Origin: an uncultured Bacteroides sp.
GTDB taxonomy: Bacteria; Bacteroidota; Bacteroidia; Bacteroidales; Bacteroidaceae
Length of the DNA: 64,000 bases
Assembly (NCBI GenBank): GCA_944322345.1
Contig: CALUOO010000014.1
Span: 17,536 to 81,535, forward strand
Reading direction: 5' to 3'
The translations under genes were made by a program, and so were the position numbers. Each line of letters starts with the position of its first letter. The first letter of the stretch is position 1. The notes under the pieces are model-generated. The model did no database searches and was not told the DNA's origin. It saw only the letters and a program-made list of their open reading frames with translations. Shown here in pieces: positions 1 through 8,581 of the stretch.

Positions 1-254
1 AGAGACATGGTTTTGGTGGTGTAGGTCAGACTACTCACGGTCAGCACAATCGTGCTCGTAAGCCGGGTTCTATTGGTGCTTGTTCTTATCCTGCAAAAGT
101 ATTCAAGGGAATGCGCATGGGTGGACAAATGGGCGGTGACAGAGTTACTGTTCAGAATTTGCGAGTTTTAAAGGTAATCGCGGAGCACAACCTTCTTTTG
201 ATTAAAGGTTCTATCCCGGGTTGCAAAGGTTCAATCGTATTAATTGAGAAATAA
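1..254 (+). CDS. rplC: 50S ribosomal protein L3 (C-terminal part)
   Basis: The open frame runs from the left window edge to a TAA at 252-254 and encodes the last 83 residues of uL3; the N-terminal part lies outside. The glycine-rich loop ([12 protein letters not shown], then [15 protein letters not shown]) and the C-terminal [11 protein letters not shown] stretch are typical of L3. Its stop overlaps the rplD start by one base (TAATG), so the two are translationally coupled. At the place where E. coli L3 carries the PrmB-methylated glutamine (GQNQTPGKV, from memory), this protein has ACSYPAKV, so that target appears absent. Confidence 0.96.
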   Translation, partial: RHGFGGVGQTTHGQHNRARKPGSIGACSYPAKVFKGMRMGGQMGGDRVTVQNLRVLKVIAEHNLLLIKGSIPGCKGSIVLIEK

Positions 255-880
255 TGGAAGTTAACGTATATAACATTAAAGGTGAAGACACTGGGAGAAA
301 GGTTACGTTAAACGAATCTATCTTCGGAATTGAGCCCAACGACCATGCTATCTATTTGGATGTGAAACAATTCATGGCTAATCAGCGTCAGGGTACTCAC
401 AAGTCTAAAGAAAGAAGCGAAATAAGTGGTTCTACTCGTAAGATCGGTCGCCAGAAAGGTGGCGGTGGAGCTCGTCGTGGTGATTTGAATTCTCCTGTTT
501 TGATTGGTGGTGGACGTGTTTTCGGTCCTAAACCAAGAGATTATTACTTTAAGCTGAATAAAAAAGTTAAGACATTGGCTCGTAAGTCAGCTTTGTCTTA
601 CAAAGCACAGAACAATGCAATTATTGTGTTGGAAGACTTCACTTTTGAGGCTCCGAAGACTAAAGATTTCGTTGCTGTGATAAATAATCTTAAAGTTTCT
701 AACAAGAAGCTGCTGATGGTTTTACCAGAAGCAAATAAAAATGTATATTTGTCAGCTCGTAACATTAAGGGAGCAAATGTACAGACTATCTCAGGATTAA
801 ATACTTACAGAGTATTGGATGCTGGGGTTCTTGTGCTTACTGAAAACTCTCTGAAAGCTATTGACAATATCTTAATTTAA
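254..880 (+). CDS. rplD: 50S ribosomal protein L4
   Basis: This 208-residue protein is the early-assembly large-subunit protein uL4, which lines the peptide exit tunnel. The diagnostic loop [15 protein letters not shown] followed by [18 protein letters not shown] is at about residues 63-98, and the C-terminal globular part follows. The start overlaps the rplC stop by one base and no other start is needed. It sits in the standard S10 order between L3 and L23. In E. coli L4 represses its own operon; no leader is visible here because the operon start is outside the window. Confidence 0.97.
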   Translation: MEVNVYNIKGEDTGRKVTLNESIFGIEPNDHAIYLDVKQFMANQRQGTHKSKERSEISGSTRKIGRQKGGGGARRGDLNSPVLIGGGRVFGPKPRDYYFKLNKKVKTLARKSALSYKAQNNAIIVLEDFTFEAPKTKDFVAVINNLKVSNKKLLMVLPEANKNVYLSARNIKGANVQTISGLNTYRVLDAGVLVLTENSLKAIDNILI

Positions 881-881
881 A

Positions 882-888
882 AAGGAGG
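882..888 (+). promoter_or_regulatory. Strong Shine-Dalgarno of rplW
   Basis: AAGGAGG ends 8 bases before the rplW ATG at 897. Most genes in this operon have no such motif, as expected for Bacteroidetes, so this full match to the anti-Shine-Dalgarno is notable and fixes the rplW start. Confidence 0.75.
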
Positions 889-896
889 CTTAAATA

Positions 897-1187
897 ATGG
901 GAATTATTATTAAACCGTTGGTGACAGAGAAAATGACTGCAATTACTGATAAGCTGAATCGTTTTGGCTTTGTTGTACGTCCTGAAGCTAACAAACTGGA
1001 AATTAAGAATGAAGTTGAAGCTCTTTATAATGTTACAGTAGTTGATGTGAATACTGTGCGGTATGCAGGCAAAAATAAGAGCCGCTATACAAGAGCCGGT
1101 ATCATCAATGGTCGTACGAATGCTTTCAAAAAAGCTATCGTAACATTGAAAGAAGGAGATACTATTGATTTTTATAGCAATATTTAA
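897..1187 (+). CDS. rplW: 50S ribosomal protein L23
   Basis: The 96-residue product is uL23, which sits at the tunnel exit and docks trigger factor and SRP. The N-terminal IKPLVTEKMT and the KNEVEALYNVTVVDVNTV helix-strand are typical of the family. It lies 16 bases after rplD and is preceded by one of only three full Shine-Dalgarno sequences recognised in the operon. The length is normal for bacteria. Confidence 0.97.
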   Translation: MGIIIKPLVTEKMTAITDKLNRFGFVVRPEANKLEIKNEVEALYNVTVVDVNTVRYAGKNKSRYTRAGIINGRTNAFKKAIVTLKEGDTIDFYSNI

Positions 1188-1194
1188 ATAGAAA

Positions 1195-2019
1195 ATGGCA
1201 GTACGTAAATTTAAGCCCACAACACCGGGGCAAAGACATAAAATTATTGGTACTTTCGAAGAAATTACTGCATCAGTACCAGAAAAGTCTCTTGTATATG
1301 GCAAAAAATCATCTGGTGGCCGTAATAATGAGGGTAAGATGACAATGCGCTATATTGGCGGTGGTCACAAAAAGGTGATTCGAATTGTTGATTTCAAGAG
1401 AAATAAAGACGGTGTTCCAGCAGTTGTTAAAACAATTGAGTACGATCCGAATCGTTCGGCTCGTATCGCTTTGTTGTATTATGCTGATGGAGAAAAAAGA
1501 TATATTATTGCTCCCAATGGATTGCAAGTAGGTGCAACTTTGATGTCTGGTGAGAATGCAGCGCCTGAGATTGGTAATGCTCTCCCGCTTCAAAACATTC
1601 CGGTCGGTACTGTAATTCATAACATTGAATTGCGTCCGGGACAAGGTGCTGCTTTGGTTCGTTCGGCAGGTAATTTTGCTCAGTTAACTTCTCGTGAGGG
1701 AAAATACTGTGTTATTAAATTGCCCTCAGGTGAAGTAAGACAGATTCTTAGTACTTGTAAGGCTACTATCGGTAGTGTCGGTAACTCAGATCATGGATTG
1801 GAAAGTTCAGGTAAAGCTGGACGTTCTCGTTGGTTAGGACGTCGTCCTCGTAACCGTGGTGTTGTTATGAACCCGGTTGATCACCCGATGGGTGGTGGTG
1901 AAGGACGTGCTTCAGGAGGTCACCCACGGTCTCGTAAGGGATTGTATGCTAAGGGACTTAAGACTAGAGCTCCGAAGAAACAATCGTCTAAGTACATTAT
2001 TGAGAGAAGAAAAAAGTAA
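1195..2019 (+). CDS. rplB: 50S ribosomal protein L2
   Basis: This 274-residue protein is uL2, needed for subunit association and peptidyl-transferase assembly. The OB-fold region and SH3-like barrel are complete, and the C-terminal [12 protein letters not shown] motif with its conserved histidine is present, followed by the basic tail [21 protein letters not shown]. It begins 7 bases after rplW with no Shine-Dalgarno, in the normal L23-L2-S19 order. Confidence 0.98.
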   Translation: MAVRKFKPTTPGQRHKIIGTFEEITASVPEKSLVYGKKSSGGRNNEGKMTMRYIGGGHKKVIRIVDFKRNKDGVPAVVKTIEYDPNRSARIALLYYADGEKRYIIAPNGLQVGATLMSGENAAPEIGNALPLQNIPVGTVIHNIELRPGQGAALVRSAGNFAQLTSREGKYCVIKLPSGEVRQILSTCKATIGSVGNSDHGLESSGKAGRSRWLGRRPRNRGVVMNPVDHPMGGGEGRASGGHPRSRKGLYAKGLKTRAPKKQSSKYIIERRKK

Positions 2020-2039
2020 TCTGATTAATTGAGTAAACT

Positions 2040-2309
2040 ATGAGTCGTTCATTAAAAAAAGGTCCATATATTAACGTTAAGCTTGAGAAAAAGATACTTG
2101 CTATGAATGAATCAGGCAAGAAGACGGTTGTTAAGACTTGGGCCAGAGCTTCAATGATTTCACCTGATTTTGTAGGTCATACAGTTGCAGTTCACAACGG
2201 AAATAAATTTATTCCTGTTTATGTTACCGAAAATATGGTTGGACACAAGTTGGGTGAATTCGCTCCAACTCGTACATTTAGAGGACATGCTGGTAACAAG
2301 AAGAAATAA
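2040..2309 (+). CDS. rpsS: 30S ribosomal protein S19
   Basis: The 89-residue product is uS19, a head protein of the small subunit that works with S13 near the A-site t[14 protein letters not shown] at the N-terminus and [15 protein letters not shown] near the C-terminus are family signatures. It starts 20 bases after rplB. The length matches the bacterial norm of about 90 residues. Confidence 0.97.
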   Translation: MSRSLKKGPYINVKLEKKILAMNESGKKTVVKTWARASMISPDFVGHTVAVHNGNKFIPVYVTENMVGHKLGEFAPTRTFRGHAGNKKK

Positions 2310-2341
2310 CAGGTCAATCGAAATAATAAAGAATAAATATA

Positions 2342-2752
2342 ATGGGAGCAAGAAAGAAAATATCGGCTGAAAAAAGAAAAGAAGCCCTTAAGACCATGTA
2401 TTTTGCTAAGTTGCAAAATGTTCCTACTTCTCCGCGTAAGATGCGCTTGGTCGCAGATATGATTCGTGGTTTGGAAGTGAACAAAGCACTTGGCGTTTTG
2501 AAGTTTTCTTCAAAAGAAGCTGCTGCAAGAGTGGAAAAATTGCTTCGCTCTGCAATTGCTAACTGGGAGCAGAAAAACGAACGTAAGGCAGAAAGTGGTG
2601 AATTGTATGTAACTAAGATTTTTGTTGATTGTGGCGCTACTTTGAAAAGAATGAGACCGGCACCACAGGGTAGAGGTTACAGAATTCGTAAACGTTCAAA
2701 TCACGTAACTTTGTTCGTTGGTTCTAAAAGTAATAACGAAGATCAAAATTAA
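2342..2752 (+). CDS. rplV: 50S ribosomal protein L22
   Basis: This 136-residue protein is uL22, whose long beta-hairpin lines the exit tunnel together with L4. The core [16 protein letters not shown] and the hairpin region [23 protein letters not shown] are clear. It carries an N-terminal basic extension of about 20 residues ([16 protein letters not shown]) compared with E. coli L22. It lies between S19 and S3 as usual. Confidence 0.97.
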   Translation: MGARKKISAEKRKEALKTMYFAKLQNVPTSPRKMRLVADMIRGLEVNKALGVLKFSSKEAAARVEKLLRSAIANWEQKNERKAESGELYVTKIFVDCGATLKRMRPAPQGRGYRIRKRSNHVTLFVGSKSNNEDQN

Positions 2753-2760
2753 GGTAGTAA

Positions 2761-3489
2761 ATGGGACAAAAAGTTAATCCAATAAGTAACCGTTTAGGAA
2801 TTATTAGAGGTTGGGATTCTAATTGGTACGGTGGAAATAATTACGGAGATTCTTTGTTGGAAGATAGCAAAATCCGTAAATATCTTAATGCAAGACTTGC
2901 AAAAGCAAGTGTTTCAAGAATCGTGATTGAACGTACGTTGAAACTTGTGACTATTACTGTTTGTACTGCTCGTCCTGGTATTATCATTGGTAAAGGTGGT
3001 CAAGAGGTTGACAAGCTTAAAGAAGAGTTGAAGAAGATCACTGATAAAGATATCCAGATTAATATTTTTGAAGTAAAAAGACCTGAACTTGACGCTGTAA
3101 TCGTTGCTAATAATATCGCTCGCCAGGTAGAAGGCAAGATTGCTTATCGTCGTGCTATCAAAATGGCTATTGCCAATACAATGCGTATGGGAGCTGAAGG
3201 AATTAAAATTCAGATTTCAGGACGTTTGAATGGTGCCGAGATGGCTCGTTCGGAGATGTATAAAGAAGGAAGAACTCCGTTGCATACCTTTAGAGCAGAT
3301 ATCGACTATTGTCATGCTGAAGCTTTGACTAAGGTTGGTTTGTTAGGTATTAAAGTTTGGATTTGTAGAGGTGAAGTTTTCGGTAAAAGAGAGTTAGCTC
3401 CAAACTTTACACAAGCTAAGGAAAGCGGTCGTGGTAACAATGGTAACAACGGCGGAAAAAACTTCAAAAGAAAGAAAAATAATCGCTAA
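2761..3489 (+). CDS. rpsC: 30S ribosomal protein S3
   Basis: This 242-residue protein is uS3, located at the mRNA entry channel. The N-terminal MGQKVNP, the KH domain with its [11 protein letters not shown]-type loop (here [17 protein letters not shown] at about residues 74-90) and the S3 C-terminal domain are in order. The tail is an Asn/Gly-rich, then lysine-rich extension ([19 protein letters not shown]). It starts 8 bases after rplV. Confidence 0.97.
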   Translation: MGQKVNPISNRLGIIRGWDSNWYGGNNYGDSLLEDSKIRKYLNARLAKASVSRIVIERTLKLVTITVCTARPGIIIGKGGQEVDKLKEELKKITDKDIQINIFEVKRPELDAVIVANNIARQVEGKIAYRRAIKMAIANTMRMGAEGIKIQISGRLNGAEMARSEMYKEGRTPLHTFRADIDYCHAEALTKVGLLGIKVWICRGEVFGKRELAPNFTQAKESGRGNNGNNGGKNFKRKKNNR

Positions 3490-3511
3490 ACGAATTTGAT
3501 TTTTAGGAACT

Positions 3512-3946
3512 ATGTTACAACCGAAAAAAACAAAATTCAGAAGACAGCAGAAAGGTCGTCAGAAAGGTAATGCTCAGAGAGGAAACCAGTTGGCCTTTGG
3601 CTCTTTTGGTATAAAGGCGCTGGAGACAAAGTGGATTACAGGCCGTCAGATTGAGGCTGCTCGTGTTGCAGTGACTAGATATATGCAACGTCAAGGACAG
3701 ATTTGGATTCGCATATTCCCGGATAAACCAATTACTCGCAAACCTGCGGATGTACGTATGGGTAAAGGTAAAGGTAGTCCAGAAGGATTTGTGGCTCCGG
3801 TTACTCCAGGTAGAATTCTTATTGAAGCAGAAGGAGTATCTTACGAGATTGCAAAAGAAGCTTTGCGTTTAGCAGCTCAGAAGCTTCCTATTACAACGAA
3901 GTTTGTTGTAAGACGTGATTACGATATTCAAAATCAAAATGCGTAA
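3512..3946 (+). CDS. rplP: 50S ribosomal protein L16
   Basis: The 144-residue product is uL16, a late-assembly protein at the A and P sites. [16 protein letters not shown] at the N-terminus and [17 protein letters not shown] in the middle identify it. It follows rpsC by 22 bases and precedes rpmC by 5, in the standard S10 arrangement. Confidence 0.97.
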   Translation: MLQPKKTKFRRQQKGRQKGNAQRGNQLAFGSFGIKALETKWITGRQIEAARVAVTRYMQRQGQIWIRIFPDKPITRKPADVRMGKGKGSPEGFVAPVTPGRILIEAEGVSYEIAKEALRLAAQKLPITTKFVVRRDYDIQNQNA

Positions 3947-3951
3947 GGTTT

Positions 3952-4149
3952 ATGAAAATTGCAGAAATTAAAGAAATGACTACTAATGATTTAGTAGAAA
4001 GAGTAGAGGCTGAAATGGCTAATTATAACCAAATGGTTATTAATCACTCTATTTCTCCTTTGGAAAATCCTGCTCAAATTAAACAATTACGCAGGACTAT
4101 TGCGCGTATGAAAACAGAGTTGCGCCAAAGAGAACTTAACAATAAATGA
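3952..4149 (+). CDS. rpmC: 50S ribosomal protein L29
   Basis: This 65-residue protein is uL29, a two-helix protein by the tunnel exit next to L23. The [17 protein letters not shown] helix and the C-terminal [15 protein letters not shown] helix match the family. Its stop overlaps the following ATG by four bases (ATGA), so rpmC and rpsQ are translationally coupled. Confidence 0.95.
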   Translation: MKIAEIKEMTTNDLVERVEAEMANYNQMVINHSISPLENPAQIKQLRRTIARMKTELRQRELNNK

Positions 4150-4415
4150 TCAGCTTGATGGAAGCAAGAAATTTAAGAAAGGAAAGAACAGGAGTGGTGT
4201 TGAGCAATAAGATGGATAAGACCATCACTGTTGCTGCTAAGTTTAAGGAGAAACACCCTATATATGGTAAGTTCGTTAGTAAAACTAAGAAGTACCATGC
4301 TCATGATGAAAAGAATGAATGCAATGTAGGTGATACTGTACGCATTATGGAGACTCGTCCTTTGAGCAAGACTAAAAGATGGAGATTAGTAGAAATAATT
4401 GAAAGAGCTAAGTAA
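4146..4415 (+). CDS. rpsQ: 30S ribosomal protein S17
   Basis: This is uS17, a primary 16S-binding OB-fold protein. [15 protein letters not shown] and [18 protein letters not shown] are family motifs. The first ATG at 4146 overlaps the rpmC stop and gives 89 residues. A second in-frame ATG at 4158 ([12 protein letters not shown]) gives the core protein without the MISL prefix. Coupling to rpmC favours the first, but neither has a Shine-Dalgarno. Confidence 0.95.
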   Translation: MISLMEARNLRKERTGVVLSNKMDKTITVAAKFKEKHPIYGKFVSKTKKYHAHDEKNECNVGDTVRIMETRPLSKTKRWRLVEIIERAK

Positions 4416-4417
4416 TT

Positions 4418-4783
4418 ATGATACAAGTAGAATCCAGACTTACAGTATGTGATAACAGTGGAGCAAAAGAGGCTTTGTGTATCCGTGTTTTAGGCGGTAC
4501 TGGTCGTCGTTATGCTTCAGTGGGGGATGTAATCGTTGTTTCTGTAAAGAGCGTTATCCCTTCAAGTGATGTTAAAAAAGGTGCAGTATCTAAGGCTTTG
4601 ATTGTACGTACAAAGAAAGAAATCCGTCGTCCGGATGGTTCTTATATACGTTTTGATGATAATGCCTGTGTGTTGTTGAACAATGCAGGTGAAATTAGAG
4701 GTAGTCGTATTTTCGGTCCTGTAGCAAGAGAGCTTCGTGCTACAAATATGAAAGTTGTATCACTTGCGCCTGAGGTACTTTAA
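4418..4783 (+). CDS. rplN: 50S ribosomal protein L14
   Basis: The 121-residue product is uL14, an intersubunit-bridge protein and the binding site of Rsf[20 protein letters not shown] at the start and the [14 protein letters not shown] motif near the end are diagnostic. It begins two bases after the rpsQ stop and opens the spc part of the cluster. Confidence 0.98.
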   Translation: MIQVESRLTVCDNSGAKEALCIRVLGGTGRRYASVGDVIVVSVKSVIPSSDVKKGAVSKALIVRTKKEIRRPDGSYIRFDDNACVLLNNAGEIRGSRIFGPVARELRATNMKVVSLAPEVL

Positions 4784-4803
4784 TTTTGTAAAAGATTTAA
4801 GTA

Positions 4804-5124
4804 ATGAGTAAATTACATATTAAAAAAGGCGATACAGTTTATGTAAATGCGGGTGAAGATAAAGGCAAAACTGGTCGTGTATTGAAGGTTCTTGTTAAAA
4901 AGGAACGTGCCATTGTTGAGGGTATCAATATGGTATCTAAGAGTACAAAACCTAATGCTAAGAATCCGCAAGGTGGTATTGTGAAGCAAGAAGCTTCTAT
5001 CCACATTTCAAACTTGAATCCGGTTGACCCGAAAACTGGTAAAGCAACGCGAGTTGGGAGAAGAAAAAGTTCTGAAGGAACTTTAGTGCGTTATTCTAAA
5101 AAGTCAGGAGAGGAGATTAAGTAA
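4804..5124 (+). CDS. rplX: 50S ribosomal protein L24
   Basis: This 106-residue protein is uL24, an assembly initiator with an N-terminal KOW motif ([20 protein letters not shown], about residues 7-26). The rest is a basic beta-rich domain. Its last stop base overlaps the first base of rplE (TAATG), so L24 and L5 are coupled. Confidence 0.97.
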   Translation: MSKLHIKKGDTVYVNAGEDKGKTGRVLKVLVKKERAIVEGINMVSKSTKPNAKNPQGGIVKQEASIHISNLNPVDPKTGKATRVGRRKSSEGTLVRYSKKSGEEIK

Positions 5125-5681
5125 TGAGTAATACTGCAAGTCTAAAGAAAGAATATGCAGAGCGTATTGCTCCTGCATTGAAGTCACAATTCCAATATTC
5201 TTCTGCAATGCAGGTACCCGTGCTTAAGAAGATTGTGATCAATCAAGGATTGGGTATGGCTGTAGCCGATAAGAAGATCATTGAAGTTGCAATTAACGAA
5301 ATGACAGCTATTACTGGTCAGAAAGCTGTAGCTACAATTTCTCGTAAGGATATTGCAAACTTTAAGCTACGTAAGAAAATGCCTATTGGTGTGATGGTTA
5401 CTTTGCGTCGTGAGAGAATGTATGAATTCTTGGAGAAATTAATTCGTGTAGCTCTTCCCCGTATTCGTGACTTTAAAGGCATTGAAAGCAAGTTTGATGG
5501 TAGAGGTAACTATACTCTTGGTATTCAAGAACAGATCATCTTCCCGGAAATCAATATTGATAGTATAACTAGAATTTTAGGTATGAATATTACTTTTGTA
5601 ACTTCTGCCCAGACTGACGAGGAAGGTTATGCTTTGTTGAAGGAGTTTGGATTACCGTTTAAAAACGCTAAAAAAGATTGA
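5124..5681 (+). CDS. rplE: 50S ribosomal protein L5
   Basis: The 185-residue product is uL5, which binds 5S rRNA with L18 in the central protuberance. [31 protein letters not shown] and [16 protein letters not shown] are family motifs. It overlaps rplX by one base and precedes rpsN by 6. The length is normal. Confidence 0.98.
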   Translation: MSNTASLKKEYAERIAPALKSQFQYSSAMQVPVLKKIVINQGLGMAVADKKIIEVAINEMTAITGQKAVATISRKDIANFKLRKKMPIGVMVTLRRERMYEFLEKLIRVALPRIRDFKGIESKFDGRGNYTLGIQEQIIFPEINIDSITRILGMNITFVTSAQTDEEGYALLKEFGLPFKNAKKD

Positions 5682-5687
5682 TAGAAT

Positions 5688-5987
5688 ATGGCAAAAGAGT
5701 CAATGAAAGCACGTGAAGTAAAACGTGCTAAATTAGTAGCCAAGTATGCTGAGAAACGCGCTGCGTTAAAGAAGATCGTGAGAACTGGAGAACCGGCAGA
5801 AGCATACGAAGCTGCACAGAAACTGCAAGCATTACCTAAGAATTCAAATCCGATTCGTATGCATAATCGCTGCAAATTGACAGGTCGTCCGAAAGGATAT
5901 ATTCGTCAGTTTGGAATTTCAAGAATTCAGTTCCGCGAAATGGCTTCTAACGGATTGATCCCGGGTGTAAAAAAAGCAAGCTGGTAA
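5688..5987 (+). CDS. rpsN: 30S ribosomal protein S14 (long, zinc-free form)
   Basis: This 99-residue protein is uS14 of the head domain. The C-terminal [19 protein letters not shown] and [11 protein letters not shown] are diagnostic. It is the long form of the family and has no CxxC pairs, so it is the zinc-independent type. It is separated from rpsH by a 51-base gap in which no regulatory site was recognised. Confidence 0.97.
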   Translation: MAKESMKAREVKRAKLVAKYAEKRAALKKIVRTGEPAEAYEAAQKLQALPKNSNPIRMHNRCKLTGRPKGYIRQFGISRIQFREMASNGLIPGVKKASW

Positions 5988-6038
5988 TTATTGTTTAAAT
6001 ATTGTCAGGGTAGTCCTGATTAATTTAATTTATTTTAT

Positions 6039-6434
6039 ATGACTGATCCAATAGCAGATTATTTGACGAGGTTACGGAACGCGATTAGCGCAAAACACAG
6101 AGTTGTTGAAGTTCCTGCTTCAAATTTGAAAAAAGCGATCACTAAGATCCTTTTTGAAAAAGGCTACATCCTTAATTATAAGTTTGTAGAAGATGGTCCT
6201 CAGGGCACTATTAAAGTGGCTTTGAAGTATGATTCTGTTAACAAAGTTAACGCAATCAAAAAATTAGAAAGAGTATCTTCTCCGGGTATGCGTAAGTATA
6301 CTGGATATAAAGATATGCCGCGTGTAATTAATGGGTTGGGTATTGCTATAATATCTACTTCTAAGGGTGTAATGACAAACAAAGAAGCTGCTGAGCTAAA
6401 GATTGGCGGTGAAGTTTTGTGTTATGTTTATTAA
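6039..6434 (+). CDS. rpsH: 30S ribosomal protein S8
   Basis: The 131-residue product is uS8, a primary binder of the central domain of 16S rRNA. MTDPIADYLTRLRNA at the start and the C-terminal STSKGVMTNKEAAELKIGGEVLCYVY are typical. In E. coli S8 represses spc operon translation at the rplE start; whether that site exists here cannot be judged by eye. Confidence 0.97.
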   Translation: MTDPIADYLTRLRNAISAKHRVVEVPASNLKKAITKILFEKGYILNYKFVEDGPQGTIKVALKYDSVNKVNAIKKLERVSSPGMRKYTGYKDMPRVINGLGIAIISTSKGVMTNKEAAELKIGGEVLCYVY

Positions 6435-6436
6435 TT

Positions 6437-6443
6437 AAGGAGG
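6437..6443 (+). promoter_or_regulatory. Strong Shine-Dalgarno of rplF
   Basis: AAGGAGG ends 7 bases before the rplF ATG at 6451. It is the second of three full matches in this operon. Confidence 0.75.
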
Positions 6444-6450
6444 AATAGCA

Positions 6451-7020
6451 ATGTCAAGAATAGGAAAATTGCCCATTAGTATCCCTGCTGGAGTAACAGT
6501 TACTTTGAAGGATAATACGGTTACTGTAAAAGGACCGAAAGGCGAGATGAATCAATATGTTAATCCTGCTATTAATGTAGCGATTGAGGATGGACATGTT
6601 GTGTTGACTGAGAATGAGAATGAAATGCTTGATAATCCGAAGCAAAAACACGCTTTCCACGGTTTGTATCGTGCGTTGCTTCACAATATGGTTGTTGGTG
6701 TTTCTGAAGGTTATAAAAAAGAACTTGAGCTTGTCGGCGTTGGTTACCGTGCTTCTAATCAAGGTAATATTATAGAGCTGGCTTTAGGTTATACACACAA
6801 TATTTTCATTCAATTACCTCCTGAGGTAAAAGTTGAAACTAAGTCTGAAAGAAATAAGAATCCTCTTATTATATTGGAATCATGTGACAAACAGTTGCTT
6901 GGTCAAGTTTGCTCAAAAATACGTTCTTTCCGTAAACCTGAGCCATATAAAGGTAAAGGTATTAAGTTTGTTGGCGAAGTTATTCGTAGAAAGTCTGGTA
7001 AATCTGCCGGTGCTAAATAA
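6451..7020 (+). CDS. rplF: 50S ribosomal protein L6
   Basis: This 189-residue protein is uL6, near the GTPase-associated centre. It has two repeated domains; the N-terminal MSRIGKLPISIPAGV and the C-terminal KIRSFRKPEPYKGKGIKF motif are diagnostic. It lies 16 bases after rpsH with a strong Shine-Dalgarno in the gap. Confidence 0.98.
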   Translation: MSRIGKLPISIPAGVTVTLKDNTVTVKGPKGEMNQYVNPAINVAIEDGHVVLTENENEMLDNPKQKHAFHGLYRALLHNMVVGVSEGYKKELELVGVGYRASNQGNIIELALGYTHNIFIQLPPEVKVETKSERNKNPLIILESCDKQLLGQVCSKIRSFRKPEPYKGKGIKFVGEVIRRKSGKSAGAK

Positions 7021-7044
7021 TAATTCATATAAAATTAGAATGTT

Positions 7045-7389
7045 ATGACAACAAAAATAGAAAGACGAATTAAAATCAAATATAGAGTACGCAACAAGGT
7101 TTCAGGCACTGCTGAGCGTCCTCGTATGAGTGTATTTAGAAGTAATAAGCAAATCTATGTCCAGATTATTGATGATTTATCTGGAAAAACTTTGGCTGCT
7201 GCTTCTTCTTTGGGCATGACAGAGAAACTTGCTAAGAAAGAACAAGCTGCTAAGGTTGGTGAGCTGATTGCTAAGAAAGCCCAGGAAGCAGGTATTACAA
7301 CTGTTGTTTTCGACCGTAATGGTTACTTATATCATGGGAGAGTAAAAGAAGTGGCAGATGCTGCTCGTAACGGTGGACTTAAATTTTAA
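7045..7389 (+). CDS. rplR: 50S ribosomal protein L18
   Basis: The 114-residue product is uL18, a 5S rRNA binder that works with L5. [20 protein letters not shown] at the N-terminus and [20 protein letters not shown] near the end are family signatures. It precedes rpsE by 5 bases. Confidence 0.97.
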   Translation: MTTKIERRIKIKYRVRNKVSGTAERPRMSVFRSNKQIYVQIIDDLSGKTLAAASSLGMTEKLAKKEQAAKVGELIAKKAQEAGITTVVFDRNGYLYHGRVKEVADAARNGGLKF

Positions 7390-7394
7390 TCATT

Positions 7395-7913
7395 ATGGCT
7401 GGAGTTAATAATAGAGTTAAGATTACTAATGATATAGAACTGAAAGATAGATTAGTTGCTATTAATCGTGTTACTAAGGTAACCAAAGGAGGTAGAACCT
7501 TTAGTTTTTCTGCAATTGTAGTTGTAGGTAATGAAGACGGTATTATCGGTTGGGGCCTTGGTAAAGCAGGTGAAGTAACAGCTGCCATTGCAAAAGGCGT
7601 TGAGTCTGCTAAAAAGAATCTGGTTAGAGTCCCTGTTTTGAAAGGTACTGTTCCTCACGAACAATCAGCTAAGTTTGGTGGTGCTGAAGTATTTATCAAA
7701 CCTGCCTCTCATGGTACTGGAGTTGTTGCTGGTGGTGCTATGCGTGCTGTGTTGGAAAGTGTTGGTGTTACTGATGTCTTGGCTAAATCAAAAGGCTCTT
7801 CTAATCCGCACAACTTGGTAAAGGCAACTATTCAAGCCTTGAGTGAAATGCGTGATGCAAGAATGGTAGCTCAGAACAGAGGTGTGAGTATTGAAAAAGT
7901 TTTTAGAGGATAA
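7395..7913 (+). CDS. rpsE: 30S ribosomal protein S5
   Basis: This 172-residue protein is uS5, important for decoding accuracy. The double-stranded-RNA-binding-like fold ([19 protein letters not shown], then [14 protein letters not shown]) is at about residues 29-70 and the C-terminal alpha/beta domain follows ([15 protein letters not shown]). The TAA sits directly in front of the Shine-Dalgarno of rpmD. Confidence 0.98.
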   Translation: MAGVNNRVKITNDIELKDRLVAINRVTKVTKGGRTFSFSAIVVVGNEDGIIGWGLGKAGEVTAAIAKGVESAKKNLVRVPVLKGTVPHEQSAKFGGAEVFIKPASHGTGVVAGGAMRAVLESVGVTDVLAKSKGSSNPHNLVKATIQALSEMRDARMVAQNRGVSIEKVFRG

Positions 7914-7918
7914 GGAGG
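7912..7918 (+). promoter_or_regulatory. Strong Shine-Dalgarno of rpmD
   Basis: AAGGAGG overlaps the rpsE stop codon and ends 4 bases before the rpmD ATG at 7923. It is the third full match in the operon and supports the rpmD start. Confidence 0.7.
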
Positions 7919-7922
7919 TAAC

Positions 7923-8099
7923 ATGTCAACTATAAAGATTAAACAAGTTAAGAGTAGAATTGGTGCTCCGATTGATCAGAAAAGAACACTTGATGCACTG
8001 GGACTTCGTAAATTGAACCGTGTGGTTGAGCACGAATGTACTCCTTCAATTCTTGGAATGGTAGATAAGGTAAAACACTTGGTTGCCATTGTGAAGTAA
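7923..8099 (+). CDS. rpmD: 50S ribosomal protein L30
   Basis: This 58-residue frame was read directly: ATG at 7923, TAA at 8097-8099. The protein begins MSTIKIKQVKSRIGAP and contains LDALGLRKLNRVVEH, both typical of uL30, a small large-subunit protein missing from some bacteria. It lies between S5 and L15 as in the standard spc order. Confidence 0.96.
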   Translation: MSTIKIKQVKSRIGAPIDQKRTLDALGLRKLNRVVEHECTPSILGMVDKVKHLVAIVK

Positions 8100-8130
8100 T
8101 TATTTGTTGAACAAAAAAGGAAATTACAAT

Positions 8131-8577
8131 ATGAACTTAAGTAATTTAAAACCTGCAGAAGGATCTACTAAGACAAGAAAAAGAATTGGCCGTGGTGCTG
8201 GTTCTGGATTGGGTGGTACTTCTACAAGAGGTCATAAAGGTGCAAAATCAAGATCTGGATATTCTAAGAAAATTGGTTTTGAAGGTGGTCAGATGCCACT
8301 CCAACGCCGAGTTCCTAAATTTGGTTTTAAGAATATCAATCGTGTTGAATATAAAGCTATCAACTTGGATACAGTACAAAAGCTTGCAGAAGCTAAGAAT
8401 CTGTCAAAAGTTGGTGTAAGCAATTTTATTGAAGCAGGATTTATTTCTTCAAATCAGTTGGTAAAAGTATTAGGTAACGGAACTTTGACTAATAAGCTTG
8501 AAGTAGAAGCTCATGCATTCTCTAAGTCTGCAATGGCTGCTATTGAAGCTGCTGGTGGAACTGTAGTAAAACTCTGA
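8131..8577 (+). CDS. rplO: 50S ribosomal protein L15
   Basis: This is uL15, 148 residues from the ATG at 8131 (MNLSNLKPAEGSTKTRKRIG). The frame is open upstream to a TTG at 8104, but the family's N-terminus begins at the ATG, so that start is chosen. The glycine-rich RGAGSGLGGTSTRGHKG stretch and EGGQMPLQRRVPKFGF are diagnostic. It precedes secY by 4 bases. Confidence 0.97.
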   Translation: MNLSNLKPAEGSTKTRKRIGRGAGSGLGGTSTRGHKGAKSRSGYSKKIGFEGGQMPLQRRVPKFGFKNINRVEYKAINLDTVQKLAEAKNLSKVGVSNFIEAGFISSNQLVKVLGNGTLTNKLEVEAHAFSKSAMAAIEAAGGTVVKL

Positions 8578-8581
8578 TTCA

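Noticed and set aside
858-1304. 148-residue open frame on the minus strand over rplW and rplB
   Set aside because: It lies wholly antisense to two certain ribosomal genes and has no family features; it is a shadow of their codon use.
8104-8130. Upstream TTG start for rplO
   Set aside because: The family N-terminus begins at the ATG at 8131, and the added residues match nothing in L15.
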